Numbered from the stretch's first letter, positions 43,104-52,599 are shown. The stretch: 64,000 nt of DNA from CAYWEM01 sp964457225 (GCA_964457225.1 CAYWEM010000004.1:1-64000); one strand, 5' to 3'. Program-made: numbers and translations. The notes: generated from the letters alone by a model not told the origin.

Positions 43104-45401
43104 GTGAAGAAAGCAAAACCATCAATGCCAGGGACTCAAGCAACAACTTTCAGCCGCAATTCAGGGAAGGCCGTTTTATTGCTGCTGACACTCTTCGTTT
43201 TCTCTCCCCTGCTGATTCCGGGCCAGGACCAGGACAGCCTCACCCTGGAAAGAATCTACCGCCAGCGGGATTTTGAACTGAAACGCTTTGGACCGGCGCG
43301 CTGGCTCGAGCACGGCTCCGAATACACCACCCTGGAAAAATCGCCGAAACATCCGGAGGCCAATGACATTGTCAAGTACCATCCTGGAAGCGGACGGCGC
43401 CGGGTGCTGGTGGCCGCCGACCGTTTGATCCCCGAGCGCGGCAGGAATCCCCTGAAAATAGCTGATTACAAATGGTCTGCGGACGGTAAAAAACTCCTGA
43501 TTTTCACCAACACGGCCCGGGTTTGGCGTTACCATACCAGGGGAGATTACTGGGTGCTGGACCTGGCCTCGGGAAAACTGGCGCAGCTTGGGACCTTTGC
43601 CGAACCAGCCAGCCTGATGTTCGCCAAGTTTTCCCCGGACGGCGGCAGAGTCGCCTATGTCTACAAGAACAACATCTACGTTGAAAACCCGGCGACATCG
43701 GAACACAGCCAAATCACCCACGACGGGTCGGCAAGAATCATCAACGGAACCTTTGACTGGGTTTACGAAGAAGAACTCTCATGCCGCGACGGATTCCGCT
43801 GGAGCCCGGACGGCAAAAACATAGCCTACTGGCAATCCGACACCGAGGGAACGGGCGTTTTCTACTTGATCAACAACATCGATTCCATTTACTCCGAGCC
43901 GATCCCGCTGCCCTATCCCAAAGTCGGCACGGCCAACTCGGCCGTGAAAATAGGCGTTGTCCCGGCAGGCGGCGGCGAAACCCGGTGGTTTGCCGTTCCC
44001 GGCGACCCCAGGAACAACTACCTGGCCAGAATGGAATTCATCCCGAACAGCAACGAGGTCATGATCCAGCAACTGAACCGGCTGCAAAACACGAACCGGG
44101 TCTGGGTCGGCAACGTCGAGACCATGGAACTGGAAAACATCCTGACCGATGCGGATGAAGCTTTTCTTGACATTCACGACAACATTCAATGGCTGAACGG
44201 CGAAAAGCATTTTACCTGGACCAGCGAAAAAGACGGCTGGCTTCAATTGTACCGGGTCTCCAGGGACGGCCGGGAAATGAATCTCATCACCAGAGGTGAT
44301 TTCGACGTGGTCAGTATCAGCCGTATTGATGAAAAGAGCGGCTACGTCTATTACATCGCATCCCCGGAGGATTTCACCCGGCGCTACCTCTACCGCAGCC
44401 GCCTGGACGGCACCGGGGCCGCCGAGCGCATCAGTCCGAAAGATCTGGACGGGCAGTTCTCCTATCAAATGTCAGCGGATGCCAGGTGGGCCATCGCAAC
44501 TTTTCAGAATGCGGGCACGCCGCCGCGGGTGGCGGTGACAAGCATACCCGGGCACCGGGAAATCAGGGTTCTTGAAGACAATTCCGCCGTAAAAACAAAG
44601 TACGATGCACTTGGCCTGGAAAAAAAAGAGTTTTTCAGGATAGACATTGAAGAAGCCGTGCTGGATGCCTGGATGATCAAGCCGCCCGGATTTGACCCGG
44701 CTAAAAAGTATCCGCTGATCTTTTACGTTTACGGAGAGCCGGCCGGGTCAACAGTCCAGGACAACTGGGCCGGCGGCCAACTCTGGGAGCATTACCTGGC
44801 CCGGCTGGGTTACGTGGTCATGAGCGTGGACAACCGGGGAACCAACACCCCCAGGGGCCGCGACTGGAGGAAGTCGATTTACCGGCAGATCGGGATCCTG
44901 GCCACCCATGACCAGGCCAGGGCGGCAAACGAAATTTTCGCCATGTTCAGCTTTATCGACCGGGAGCGCGTCGGCATCTGGGGCTGGAGCGGCGGAGGTC
45001 AAATGACTCTCAACTGCCTGTTCCGTTACCCGGAAATATACAAAGCAGGAATCGCCGTCGCTTTTGTTTCAGACCAGAAACTGTACGACACGATCTACCA
45101 GGAACGCTACATGGGCCTTCCCGAAGACAACGCGGCCGGCTACCACGACGGCTCACCCATCAATCACGCCGCAAAACTGGAAGGCAAATTACTTGTCATT
45201 CACGGCACCGCGGACGACAACGTTCATTACCAGAGCTTTGAAATGCTGGCCGACGAGTTGATAAAGCACAACAAGCTTTTCAGCATGATGGCTTATCCCA
45301 TGCGTTCTCATTCCATAAGTGAAAGAGAAAACACCTCGCTGCACCTGCGCCGGACAATGAAAAAATTCTGGCTGGAAAACCTGGCTCCCGGCGGCAGGTA
45401 A
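43104..45401 (+). CDS. Dipeptidyl peptidase IV (S9B) family protein, secreted
   Basis: The GTG at 43104 has AGGAGG five bases ahead and gives 765 residues with a signal or anchor segment at about 22-40. Residues 60-480 form the S9 propeller and contain DWVYEEEL, the DPP-IV glutamates that hold the substrate N-terminus. The alpha/beta hydrolase domain has the triad S629 (GWSGGG), D704 (HGTADDNVH) and H736 (RSHS), almost the numbering of the mammalian enzyme. It would cut X-Pro or X-Ala dipeptides from peptides, complementing the M28 enzymes. It follows the candidate RNA region. Confidence 0.92.
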   Translation: MKKAKPSMPGTQATTFSRNSGKAVLLLLTLFVFSPLLIPGQDQDSLTLERIYRQRDFELKRFGPARWLEHGSEYTTLEKSPKHPEANDIVKYHPGSGRRRVLVAADRLIPERGRNPLKIADYKWSADGKKLLIFTNTARVWRYHTRGDYWVLDLASGKLAQLGTFAEPASLMFAKFSPDGGRVAYVYKNNIYVENPATSEHSQITHDGSARIINGTFDWVYEEELSCRDGFRWSPDGKNIAYWQSDTEGTGVFYLINNIDSIYSEPIPLPYPKVGTANSAVKIGVVPAGGGETRWFAVPGDPRNNYLARMEFIPNSNEVMIQQLNRLQNTNRVWVGNVETMELENILTDADEAFLDIHDNIQWLNGEKHFTWTSEKDGWLQLYRVSRDGREMNLITRGDFDVVSISRIDEKSGYVYYIASPEDFTRRYLYRSRLDGTGAAERISPKDLDGQFSYQMSADARWAIATFQNAGTPPRVAVTSIPGHREIRVLEDNSAVKTKYDALGLEKKEFFRIDIEEAVLDAWMIKPPGFDPAKKYPLIFYVYGEPAGSTVQDNWAGGQLWEHYLARLGYVVMSVDNRGTNTPRGRDWRKSIYRQIGILATHDQARAANEIFAMFSFIDRERVGIWGWSGGGQMTLNCLFRYPEIYKAGIAVAFVSDQKLYDTIYQERYMGLPEDNAAGYHDGSPINHAAKLEGKLLVIHGTADDNVHYQSFEMLADELIKHNKLFSMMAYPMRSHSISERENTSLHLRRTMKKFWLENLAPGGR

Positions 45402-45423
45402 AAGCATTCAGGAATACGCCGCC

Positions 45424-46995
45424 ATGCCCGCCGGCATATTCAACGAGGTGATCGGCCCGGTGATGCGCGGACCTTCGAGTTCGCATACAGCCGCTTCCTG
45501 GCGTATCGCCAAAACCTGCCTTGCCGTCCTGAATGAACCATTGAAAAAGGCGCTCATCGAATTTGACCGTGACGGCGCCTGGGCCGGCAACTACGTTGAG
45601 CAGGGTACTTCAATGGGCATCAACGGCGGCCTGTTGGGGCTGGACATAAGCGATGACCGCATGAAGGACACCGAGGCCCTGGCTGAAAAATCAGGCATCG
45701 ACATCCATTACGAGGTCAGTTCTTTTCCAGCCGACCATGCCAATACGGTTCGGCTGACTCTGGAAGGTTCAGGCGGCAGGCGCCTGCGTTTCCTGGCCGT
45801 TTCAACCGGCGGAGGAGCATTTGAAATCAGGCAAATCGACGACTTTCAAGTAAGCATCCGCGGTGATTATTATGAAATCCTCTATTGGCCCGGCGCCAAT
45901 GACTCAGTTTCGGAGGAACTCAGGACGGCTTTTGGGGACAATAACCTGCTGTTCCAGGCAAGCACCGAGGACAAATCACTGCTCAACGTAAAATCAGCCG
46001 GGGAACCGGCGGCGGAAATCATAAAAGCGATAACAAGGAAACCCGGCTGTGCAGAAATGGTCACTGTCCAGCCGATTCTGCCCATCGTTTCCGGCAACAG
46101 CAGAGAGCTTCCCTTCAACACCGTTAAATCGATGTTGGAATACGCCGCGAAGCATAAACTGGACCTGGGAGAGGCAGGCCTGTTGTACGAGCAATGCCTG
46201 AGCGGACTTTCGGAAAACGAGCTTCTGCAAAAAATGTCCGGCATTGTCGGGACAATCGAAAACAGCATCAGGACGGGACTGGCCGGAACCGATTACCGGG
46301 ATCGAATTTTGCACAGGCAATCACAGCTTGTCGGGCAGGCCGAACAGGACGGGGCCATCCTGAACAACGCGCTGATCAACCGCGTGATTGCCTTTGTCAC
46401 GGCCATCATGGAAGCAAAAAGCGCCATGGAGGTGATTGTAGCCAATCCCACGGCCGGATCCTGCGGCACGATCGGCGGGGTGTTGAAAGCGGTGGCCGGG
46501 GATTTGCGTTCAAGCCCCGATGAAGTAGTCAAAGCCTATTTTGCCTGCGGACTAATCGGCGCCTTCTTTGCCGAGGGGCCCGGTTTTTCGGCCGAGGAAC
46601 ACGGTTGCCAGGTGGAATGCGGCGCGGCATCCGGAATGGCCGCGGCCGGAATAGTGCAATTGCTGGGCGGAACAACTAAGCAGGCCGTTGATGCGGCTTC
46701 CCTGGCCCTGCAAAACATGGTCGGCCTGGTTTGCGATCCGGTTGCCGATCGCGTTGAAGTACCCTGCCTGGGCAAAAACATCAGCGCCGCCATGAACGCG
46801 CTGGCGGCGGCAACCATGGCCCGATCCGGCTTTGCCGCGGTTATCCCCCTGGAAGAGGTTATCCAGACCATGGCCCGGGTCGGCAGGCAATTACCGGCCG
46901 GCCTGAAGTGTACCGGCCGGGGCGGCCTGGCTGTTACGCCTACAGCCCGGAAGATAAAAAAACGGCTGAACAGCAAGCCGATTGACCAGGATTAA
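45424..46995 (+). CDS. sdaA: L-serine ammonia-lyase, iron-sulfur type, single chain
   Basis: A 523-residue cytosolic enzyme converting L-serine to pyruvate and ammonia. The beta-domain comes first (IGPSSSHT-type motif as GPVMRGPSSSHTAAS) and the alpha-domain follows (VANPTAGSCGTIGGVLKA, EEHGCQVECGAASGMAAAG, VCDPVADRVEVPC), whose cysteines ligate the oxygen-labile 4Fe-4S cluster. An insert of about 100 residues after the beta-domain makes it longer than the E. coli enzyme. It starts 22 nt after the DPP-IV gene, so peptide breakdown and serine fermentation may be co-expressed. Confidence 0.92.
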   Translation: MPAGIFNEVIGPVMRGPSSSHTAASWRIAKTCLAVLNEPLKKALIEFDRDGAWAGNYVEQGTSMGINGGLLGLDISDDRMKDTEALAEKSGIDIHYEVSSFPADHANTVRLTLEGSGGRRLRFLAVSTGGGAFEIRQIDDFQVSIRGDYYEILYWPGANDSVSEELRTAFGDNNLLFQASTEDKSLLNVKSAGEPAAEIIKAITRKPGCAEMVTVQPILPIVSGNSRELPFNTVKSMLEYAAKHKLDLGEAGLLYEQCLSGLSENELLQKMSGIVGTIENSIRTGLAGTDYRDRILHRQSQLVGQAEQDGAILNNALINRVIAFVTAIMEAKSAMEVIVANPTAGSCGTIGGVLKAVAGDLRSSPDEVVKAYFACGLIGAFFAEGPGFSAEEHGCQVECGAASGMAAAGIVQLLGGTTKQAVDAASLALQNMVGLVCDPVADRVEVPCLGKNISAAMNALAAATMARSGFAAVIPLEEVIQTMARVGRQLPAGLKCTGRGGLAVTPTARKIKKRLNSKPIDQD

Positions 46996-47052
46996 AGGGG
47001 AATAGATAAATCCCGGACCTGAAACCCTGCTCCAGCAGACTTTGCGAAAAAA

Positions 47053-47081
47053 TTGACTTTCCGGGCTCTGTTTCATATGAT
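47053..47081 (+). promoter_or_regulatory. Promoter of the small membrane protein gene
   Basis: TTGACT at 47053-47058, 17-nt spacer, TATGAT at 47076-47081. The 5' leader is about 45 nt and ends in GGGAGGGG before the ATG at 47133. Confidence 0.65.
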
Positions 47082-47132
47082 GGCAAAGCAAATAAGAGAA
47101 AAAATGAATCATTCTCGGAAACGGGAGGGGAA

Positions 47133-47570
47133 ATGAAATTCAACGCCTGGCTCCTTATCGGCATAATCGGAATTTCCGTGTTCGGTTCTCAATTCATGGT
47201 TTTTTACGGACGCGCCGCCTGGGGTGACGCAAACATCTGGTGGACGCCAAAGAAAATGGCCTTGCCCCTGCTTGAAACCAGCAATGATTTCGAGTTGCTC
47301 CTGAAGGGCGAACTTCTGCGGAACCATCTCGACCGCGGATCCCTGTTGTTCCAAGATCGGAACGGAGAAATAAAAAGCCTGAGCACCGGCGACCTGGAGG
47401 TCAGGCTGAACAACTGGCACAAGACCAGGGCTTCCCTGCTGCACAGCGCCGTGTTCATGGCCCTGCTGCTGGGTGTCTCCCTGATGTCGCTGATCGTCGG
47501 GCTGGCCCAGGTTATTGCCGCCAAAAGAAAGGCCGCGGGCCTTACGGCAAACGGGTTGTCTTCAGAATAA
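47133..47570 (+). CDS. Small two-helix membrane protein of unknown function
   Basis: I do not recognise this 145-residue protein. A hydrophobic helix lies at about 5-24 (WLLIGIIGISVFGSQFMVF) and another at about 104-126 (AVFMALLLGVSLMSLIVGL), with a hydrophilic segment of about 75 residues between that would face the periplasm. Both the promoter and the ribosome site (GGGAGGGG) are strong. It lies just upstream of perR-katG but has its own promoter, and perR has another, so no functional link is shown. Confidence 0.75.
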   Translation: MKFNAWLLIGIIGISVFGSQFMVFYGRAAWGDANIWWTPKKMALPLLETSNDFELLLKGELLRNHLDRGSLLFQDRNGEIKSLSTGDLEVRLNNWHKTRASLLHSAVFMALLLGVSLMSLIVGLAQVIAAKRKAAGLTANGLSSE

Positions 47571-47625
47571 ATTCGTTTTGTGATTATCAATATCTTAACC
47601 AGTAAGAGCAGGTTGCGCATTCCAC

Positions 47626-47654
47626 TTGACAAAGAGTTTTTATTCGGATATTGT
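47626..47654 (+). promoter_or_regulatory. Promoter of perR-katG
   Basis: TTGACA at 47626-47631, 17-nt spacer, TATTGT at 47649-47654. The predicted start falls at about 47661, inside the palindromic operator. Confidence 0.75.
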
Positions 47655-47659
47655 CTTAT

Positions 47660-47676
47660 TTAGTAATAATTACTAA
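47660..47676. promoter_or_regulatory. PerR/Fur-type operator, perfect 17-bp palindrome
   Basis: TTAGTAAT-A-ATTACTAA is an 8-1-8 perfect inverted repeat that resembles the PerR box (TTATAATNATTATAA). It covers the transcription start of perR-katG, so the PerR protein encoded just downstream should repress its own operon until peroxide inactivates it. Confidence 0.8.
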
Positions 47677-47694
47677 CAACAACAGAGGAAGTGA

Positions 47695-48210
47695 ATGGCC
47701 CGGAATAAGTCGGCTCCAGATCTCAGTTCCATCATGGCGGCCTGCCGCCGGGCCGGATTCAGGCTGACTCACCAACGCCTTGAAATACTCAGCGAACTGG
47801 CGCGCTCAACAGATCATCCTTCCGCGGAAACACTTTGTCAAAGGCTGAGGAAGAGGATTCCGACCTTATCTCTGGACACCGTCTACCGCACCCTGGCCAC
47901 CTTCAATCACTGCGGCCTGGTCCAGAAAGTTGAGACTCCGGAAAGCCAGGCCCGTTTTGAAGCGATCCACGAACATCATCATCACCTGATCTGCCGGATC
48001 TGCCATGACATCGTCGATTTCAACTGGTCCTCGATCGATCATGTAGTACTTCCGAAGGAAGCCAGTGACTGGGGCCGGATCGAATGCCGCAACGTGGTTG
48101 TCTCCGGTGTCTGCCGGAATTGTCCGCCGTCGGAGACACCCGGCAATCCGGCCGCCGAAACCGGGAGTGATCAAAAGAAAAACGGAAAACCAATAAATAA
48201 AAAAACATGA
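47695..48210 (+). CDS. perR: PerR-type peroxide-sensing Fur family regulator
   Basis: A 171-residue Fur-family protein: winged helix (HQRLEILSELARSTDHPSAE, LSLDTVYRTLATF) then the metal-binding dimerisation domain. Structural zinc cysteines pair as C100/C103 and C140/C143. The residue equivalent to B. subtilis PerR Asp104 is D108 in HDIVDF; Fur proteins have Glu there, so Asp points to peroxide sensing. The histidine run HEHHHH supplies the iron ligands. GAGG is six bases before the ATG. katG follows 16 nt downstream and the palindromic operator lies upstream. The last 30 residues are a basic, low-complexity tail. Confidence 0.9.
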   Translation: MARNKSAPDLSSIMAACRRAGFRLTHQRLEILSELARSTDHPSAETLCQRLRKRIPTLSLDTVYRTLATFNHCGLVQKVETPESQARFEAIHEHHHHLICRICHDIVDFNWSSIDHVVLPKEASDWGRIECRNVVVSGVCRNCPPSETPGNPAAETGSDQKKNGKPINKKT

Positions 48211-48226
48211 AACAGGAGGAAGGGAA

Positions 48227-50422
48227 ATGAGTAAAGAAAGCAAGTGCCCGGTGACGGGCAGGACCAAAAAACCGATAACCGGCGCCGGAACCTCGAACCG
48301 GGACTGGTGGCCGAACCAGTTGAACCTCAAAATACTGCATCAGCACTCAGCCAAGAGCAATCCAATGGGCCGGGTTTTCAACTACGCCGAGGAATTCAGG
48401 CAACTCGACCTGGAAGCAGTGAAAAAGGACCTGCATGCCCTGATGACCGATTCGCAGGACTGGTGGCCGGCCGACTGGGGACATTACGGACCGCTCTTCA
48501 TCAGGATGGCCTGGCACAGCGCCGGCACCTATCGAATGGGCGACGGCCGCGGCGGCGCGGGCTCGGGCTCACAGCGACTGGCGCCGCTCAACAGCTGGCC
48601 GGACAACGTCAACCTGGACAAGGCCCGGCGCCTGCTCTGGCCGATCAAGCAGAAATACGGCCGGAAAATCTCCTGGGCCGACCTGATGATCCTGGCCGGC
48701 AACGTGGCGCTGGAGTCCATGGGTTTTGCAACCTTCGGCTTCGCCGGGGGACGCGAGGACGTCTGGGAGCCTGAAGAAGACATCTACTGGGGCAGCGAAG
48801 ACAAGTGGCTCGGTGACAACCGCTATTCGGGGGACCGTGACCTGGAAAACCCGCTGGCCGCGGTACAGATGGGCCTGATCTACGTCAATCCCGAGGGGCC
48901 CAACGGCAATCCCGACCCGGTGGCCTCCGGCCGGGACGTCCGGGAGACTTTCGCCCGCATGGCCATGAACGATGAAGAAACCGTCGCCTTGGTCGCCGGC
49001 GGTCATACCTTCGGAAAATGTCACGGCGCCGGATCAGCAACCCAGGTAGGCCCCGAACCCGAAGCCGCCGGCCTGGAAGAGCAGGGCCTCGGCTGGAAGA
49101 GCAGCTTCGGCCGCGGCAAGGGCGGTGATACCATCAGCAGCGGCATCGAGGGCGCCTGGAAACCGAACCCGACTCGCTGGGACATGGGTTATCTCAAGGT
49201 GCTGTTCAAGTACGAGTGGGAACTGGTCAAGAGCCCGGCCGGGGCTCATCAATGGCTGGCCAAGGACGTTGAAGAAGAGGACCTGGTGGTGGACGCGCAC
49301 GATCCTTCGAAAAAGCTCCGGCCGATGATGACCACGGCTGATCTCTCGCTCCGTTTCGATCCGATCTACGAACCCATTGCACGGCGCTTCCTGGCTCATC
49401 CCGAGGAATTCGCCGCGGCCTTCGCCCGAGCCTGGTTCAAGCTGACCCACCGCGACATGGGGCCGCGCAGCCGCTATCTGGGCCCCGAGGTGCCGGCTGA
49501 AGAACTGATCTGGCAGGATCCCATCCCCGCCGTTGATCACAAGCTCGTCGACGACCGGGACATCGATCAGCTCAAGGCCGAGATCCTGGCTTCCGGCCTG
49601 TCTGTTGCCGACCTGGTTGCGACCGCCTGGGCCTCGGCTTCCACTTTTCGCGGTTCCGACATGCGCGGCGGCGCCAACGGCGCCCGCATCCGCCTGGCTC
49701 CGCAGAAGGATTGGGAAGTCAACCAGCCTGACCGGCTGGCCAGGGTACTCAATGTCCTGGAGGGCATCCAGGGCAAGTTCAACGACACCCGGCCCGATGG
49801 CAAGAAGATATCAATGGCGGACCTGATCGTTCTGGGCGGCTGTGCCGGCATCGAGCGGGCGGCCGGGAATTCCGGTCATAAAATCAGAGTCCCCTTTTTA
49901 CCCGGGCGTATGGACGCCGTGCAGGAGAAGACCGATGCGGCCTCCTTTGCCGTGCTGGAACCCAAGGCCGACGGATTCCGCAATTACCGCAAAGCCAGGT
50001 ACGCAGTAACCGGCGGAGAGTTACTGGTTGACAAGGCCCAACTGCTGACCCTGACGGCGCCGGAAATGACCGTGCTGATCGGAGGTCTGCGCGTCCTGGG
50101 CGTTAACTTCAATGGCTCCCGGCACGGTGTTTTCACTGACAAAAAGGAGACACTGACCAACGATTTCTTCGTGAACCTGCTGGACATGTCCACGGAGTGG
50201 AAAGCCGTTTCAGATGACGGAGACCTGTTCGAAGGCCGTGACCGAAAAACCGGGGAAGCAAGATGGACCGCCACCGATGTCGACCTGGTTTTCGGCTCCA
50301 ACTCCCAGCTACGAGCCATTGCGGAAGTATATGCCTGTGGGGACGGCCTGGAAAAATTTCAGAACGATTTTATCGCGGCCTGGACCAAAGTGATGAACCT
50401 TGACCGTTTTGACCTGAGCTGA
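48227..50422 (+). CDS. katG: Catalase-peroxidase
   Basis: The 731-residue haem enzyme destroys hydrogen peroxide. The duplicated peroxidase fold is complete. The distal site is W96-H97 (MAWHSAGTYR), the proximal haem ligand is H260 (GGHTFGK), and the covalent adduct unique to this family is formed by W96, Y219 (GLIYVNPEG) and M245 (ARMAMNDEE). Length matches the family. It lacks a signal peptide, so it is cytosolic. It is transcribed with perR from the operator-controlled promoter. The gene is convergent with the glycosyltransferase, with no evident terminator in the 68-bp gap. Confidence 0.97.
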   Translation: MSKESKCPVTGRTKKPITGAGTSNRDWWPNQLNLKILHQHSAKSNPMGRVFNYAEEFRQLDLEAVKKDLHALMTDSQDWWPADWGHYGPLFIRMAWHSAGTYRMGDGRGGAGSGSQRLAPLNSWPDNVNLDKARRLLWPIKQKYGRKISWADLMILAGNVALESMGFATFGFAGGREDVWEPEEDIYWGSEDKWLGDNRYSGDRDLENPLAAVQMGLIYVNPEGPNGNPDPVASGRDVRETFARMAMNDEETVALVAGGHTFGKCHGAGSATQVGPEPEAAGLEEQGLGWKSSFGRGKGGDTISSGIEGAWKPNPTRWDMGYLKVLFKYEWELVKSPAGAHQWLAKDVEEEDLVVDAHDPSKKLRPMMTTADLSLRFDPIYEPIARRFLAHPEEFAAAFARAWFKLTHRDMGPRSRYLGPEVPAEELIWQDPIPAVDHKLVDDRDIDQLKAEILASGLSVADLVATAWASASTFRGSDMRGGANGARIRLAPQKDWEVNQPDRLARVLNVLEGIQGKFNDTRPDGKKISMADLIVLGGCAGIERAAGNSGHKIRVPFLPGRMDAVQEKTDAASFAVLEPKADGFRNYRKARYAVTGGELLVDKAQLLTLTAPEMTVLIGGLRVLGVNFNGSRHGVFTDKKETLTNDFFVNLLDMSTEWKAVSDDGDLFEGRDRKTGEARWTATDVDLVFGSNSQLRAIAEVYACGDGLEKFQNDFIAAWTKVMNLDRFDLS

Positions 50423-50490
50423 AAACGGCAGTCCAGCGGCGAAATTGACGTTGTTAGAGCGCAGAAGTGCGGCGGAAACTCAGCCATGAC

Positions 50491-51672
50491 TCAACCCAGC
50501 AAGCGGAGGTACTTGTCTATTATAACCGGCCAGGAGTAATTGGCCTGGAAAAAGGCTTGACCGTTTTCGCCTAAGCGGCGGCGCAGTTCCCGGTCGCCGA
50601 GCAGGGTCAGGACTCCCTCCCGGAACTGGTCGTAATTCTCGTACCAGAGCCCGGCCCGGCTGCGTCGGCACTGCCCGCGCAGCACCTCGGTGCGGCCGTT
50701 GACCAGCACCGCCCGGCCCAGGGCCCAGGCTTCCAGGGTAACCATGGAAAGGGACTCGAACTGCGAGGGCACCACCAGGAATTCGGCCGCCTGCAGCAGG
50801 GCGTACTTCTGTTCATCGGAGAGAAAACCCAGATGCCTGATCGTCGGGTGATCCGGCACTTCAATCCAGGCCTTGCCGACCAGCACCAGGTCGAGATCCG
50901 GTTCTTCCTCGGCCTGCAGGCGCTGAAAATGGGCCAGCAGTTCCGGTACACCCTTGTTTTCATCCAGACGGCCGATGTAAAGCAGGAAAGGCCGCTCCAG
51001 GCCGAAAAGACCTTTCAGATCAAGCGGAGCCGGCTGGAGGACCTCCGAACCGACCCCGATTACGTCGCCGGGCACGGCCTGATTAGCGCTGACCAGGTTG
51101 ATCAGTTCTTTTTCTTCAATCGAGTTGTAGGCGACAGCCGCCGGCAGGTGGAACAATTCCTTGAACAGGTGCATGTAGATCACCTGGTCATGCTCGGCGG
51201 TCGGCACCAGCAGGGCCTTTTGGGGCATGGCCCGGATTCCGGCCCAGGAATGGTAATAACGATAGGAAAAGAACAAGATGCGTCGGAACTCGTCCTGCCG
51301 GGCCTGAAGCTCGGCGATCAGTCCGGGCAGGAAGGGGCCGTTTTCTTCCAGCCAGAGTAATTCCTCGGCGGCGCTGTGTTCGTGGTTGAAGACCTTCTCC
51401 TGCAGGCGGCCGAAACGTTCCGGGTCACGCCGGCGGGCCACGTCGAAGCGGTTTACTTTAACCCCGTTGATCAATTCCTGGCCGACCGGGTAATGCGGGG
51501 CCCAGGTCAGGTAGTCAAGGGCCGTACTGCTGAACACTTCCACCTGGAAAAAGGGAGACAGCTTTTCGGCTATCAACCGGGCATGGTACTCGGCCCCGCC
51601 GTTGATTTCCAGGCCGTAGCGCTGGACCACCACGGCCAGGCGATCGACGGAAGATTCCAGCGGCCGGCTCAC
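50491..51672 (-). CDS. GT4 family glycosyltransferase
   Basis: A 393-residue protein with a GT-B fold. The N-terminal half (LAVVVQRYGLEINGGAEYHARLIAEKL) would bind the acceptor. The C-terminal half carries LLYIGRLDENKGVPELL for the nucleotide sugar and VVPSQFESLSMVTLEAWALGRAVLVN, the EX7E motif of retaining GT4 enzymes. It starts at GTG within the stop of the upstream MBL-fold gene (GTGA overlap), so the two are translationally coupled. Acceptor and donor are unknown; there is no polysaccharide cluster around it. Confidence 0.88.
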   Translation of the reverse strand: MSRPLESSVDRLAVVVQRYGLEINGGAEYHARLIAEKLSPFFQVEVFSSTALDYLTWAPHYPVGQELINGVKVNRFDVARRRDPERFGRLQEKVFNHEHSAAEELLWLEENGPFLPGLIAELQARQDEFRRILFFSYRYYHSWAGIRAMPQKALLVPTAEHDQVIYMHLFKELFHLPAAVAYNSIEEKELINLVSANQAVPGDVIGVGSEVLQPAPLDLKGLFGLERPFLLYIGRLDENKGVPELLAHFQRLQAEEEPDLDLVLVGKAWIEVPDHPTIRHLGFLSDEQKYALLQAAEFLVVPSQFESLSMVTLEAWALGRAVLVNGRTEVLRGQCRRSRAGLWYENYDQFREGVLTLLGDRELRRRLGENGQAFFQANYSWPVIIDKYLRLLG

Positions 51673-52523
51673 CCGGCTTCGGTCAGTTCGAGGTAAATCA
51701 CTTCCACCAGGCTGGGCCAGCGACGGCGGGGTGAGCCTTCTTCCTCGGGAGCAATACCGAAAGCCTGTTTGACCTGTTCCAGGCTTTTCCCGGCCTTGAC
51801 CATTTCCTGCACCCGGGCGATCCGGTCCCGGTACATGGCCAGCAGTTCACTTGTCTCAGTGCGGCCGACAGCCGGTCCATGGCCGTGAATAACGGTTTCC
51901 ACGCCCAAATCGAGTATTCCCTGCAGGGTGGCGGCCACGCCCCGGGCCGTACCGCCCTTGTGCCGATGGATCAGGGGGTCGCGGCCGATAAAGATCAGGT
52001 CGCCGACAAAGGCCAATTTTTCGGCCGGCAGGAAAATCACGCTGTCCCCGCTGGTGTGCGCCGGACCGAAGTGATGAAGTTCGATGACCCGGCCGGCGGC
52101 GTGCAGTGTCAATCGGCCCTCATAGGTCAGATCGGGCAGCCAGGCCTGCCATTCGTTCTTTACAAAGCTTTCCTCCATTTCCCGGCGGGTGCCCTGGTGG
52201 GAGATGATCGGCAGCGCGGCCGGAAAAGCGGGCAGGCCGTTGACGTGATCGCCGTCACTGTGACTTATGATCAGCCGGGTCAGGGGCAGGCCGATTTCTG
52301 CGGTGATTTTTTCCTGCAGGTCCCGGGCCGACTCCAGGGTCATCTTGGCGTCTATAAGAACCACTTCACCCGCTCCCACAATCAACCCGCAGTTGGCACC
52401 GCTACCGCCGCGCACTTCGTATACACCCGGCACTATTTCCACCATTTCCAGCGTTGCTTCCTGGGCCGGCAAAAATGGCATGAAGACCAATGAGCCTAAT
52501 ATCAAAAACAATACTTTTTTCAT
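51669..52523 (-). CDS. Exported MBL-fold metallohydrolase
   Basis: A 284-residue precursor with a signal peptide (KVLFLILGSLVFMPFLPA). The metallo-beta-lactamase fold is clear, but the metal motif HxHxDH reads HSDGDH, so the second histidine is aspartate. Other ligands are the His of GPAHTSGDS, the Asp of FVGDLIF and the His of VIHGHGP. It resembles quinoprotein relay system and SoxH-like proteins of the MBL class more than true lactamases. GGAGG precedes the start, and a promoter lies about 50 bp further upstream. Confidence 0.85.
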   Translation of the reverse strand: MKKVLFLILGSLVFMPFLPAQEATLEMVEIVPGVYEVRGGSGANCGLIVGAGEVVLIDAKMTLESARDLQEKITAEIGLPLTRLIISHSDGDHVNGLPAFPAALPIISHQGTRREMEESFVKNEWQAWLPDLTYEGRLTLHAAGRVIELHHFGPAHTSGDSVIFLPAEKLAFVGDLIFIGRDPLIHRHKGGTARGVAATLQGILDLGVETVIHGHGPAVGRTETSELLAMYRDRIARVQEMVKAGKSLEQVKQAFGIAPEEEGSPRRRWPSLVEVIYLELTEAG

Positions 52524-52571
52524 GACCTACCTCCTCAGACCTCCCGGCCCGGTATCCACAGCAAAAGCTAT

Positions 52572-52599
52572 TTTATAACAGTGGTGCCTTGCTTGGCAA
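52572..52599 (-). promoter_or_regulatory. Candidate promoter of the MBL-GT4 pair (minus strand)
   Basis: Minus-strand TTGCCA (52594-52599), 16-nt spacer, TATAAA (52572-52577), with GGAGG before the ATG at 52523. Confidence 0.5.
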
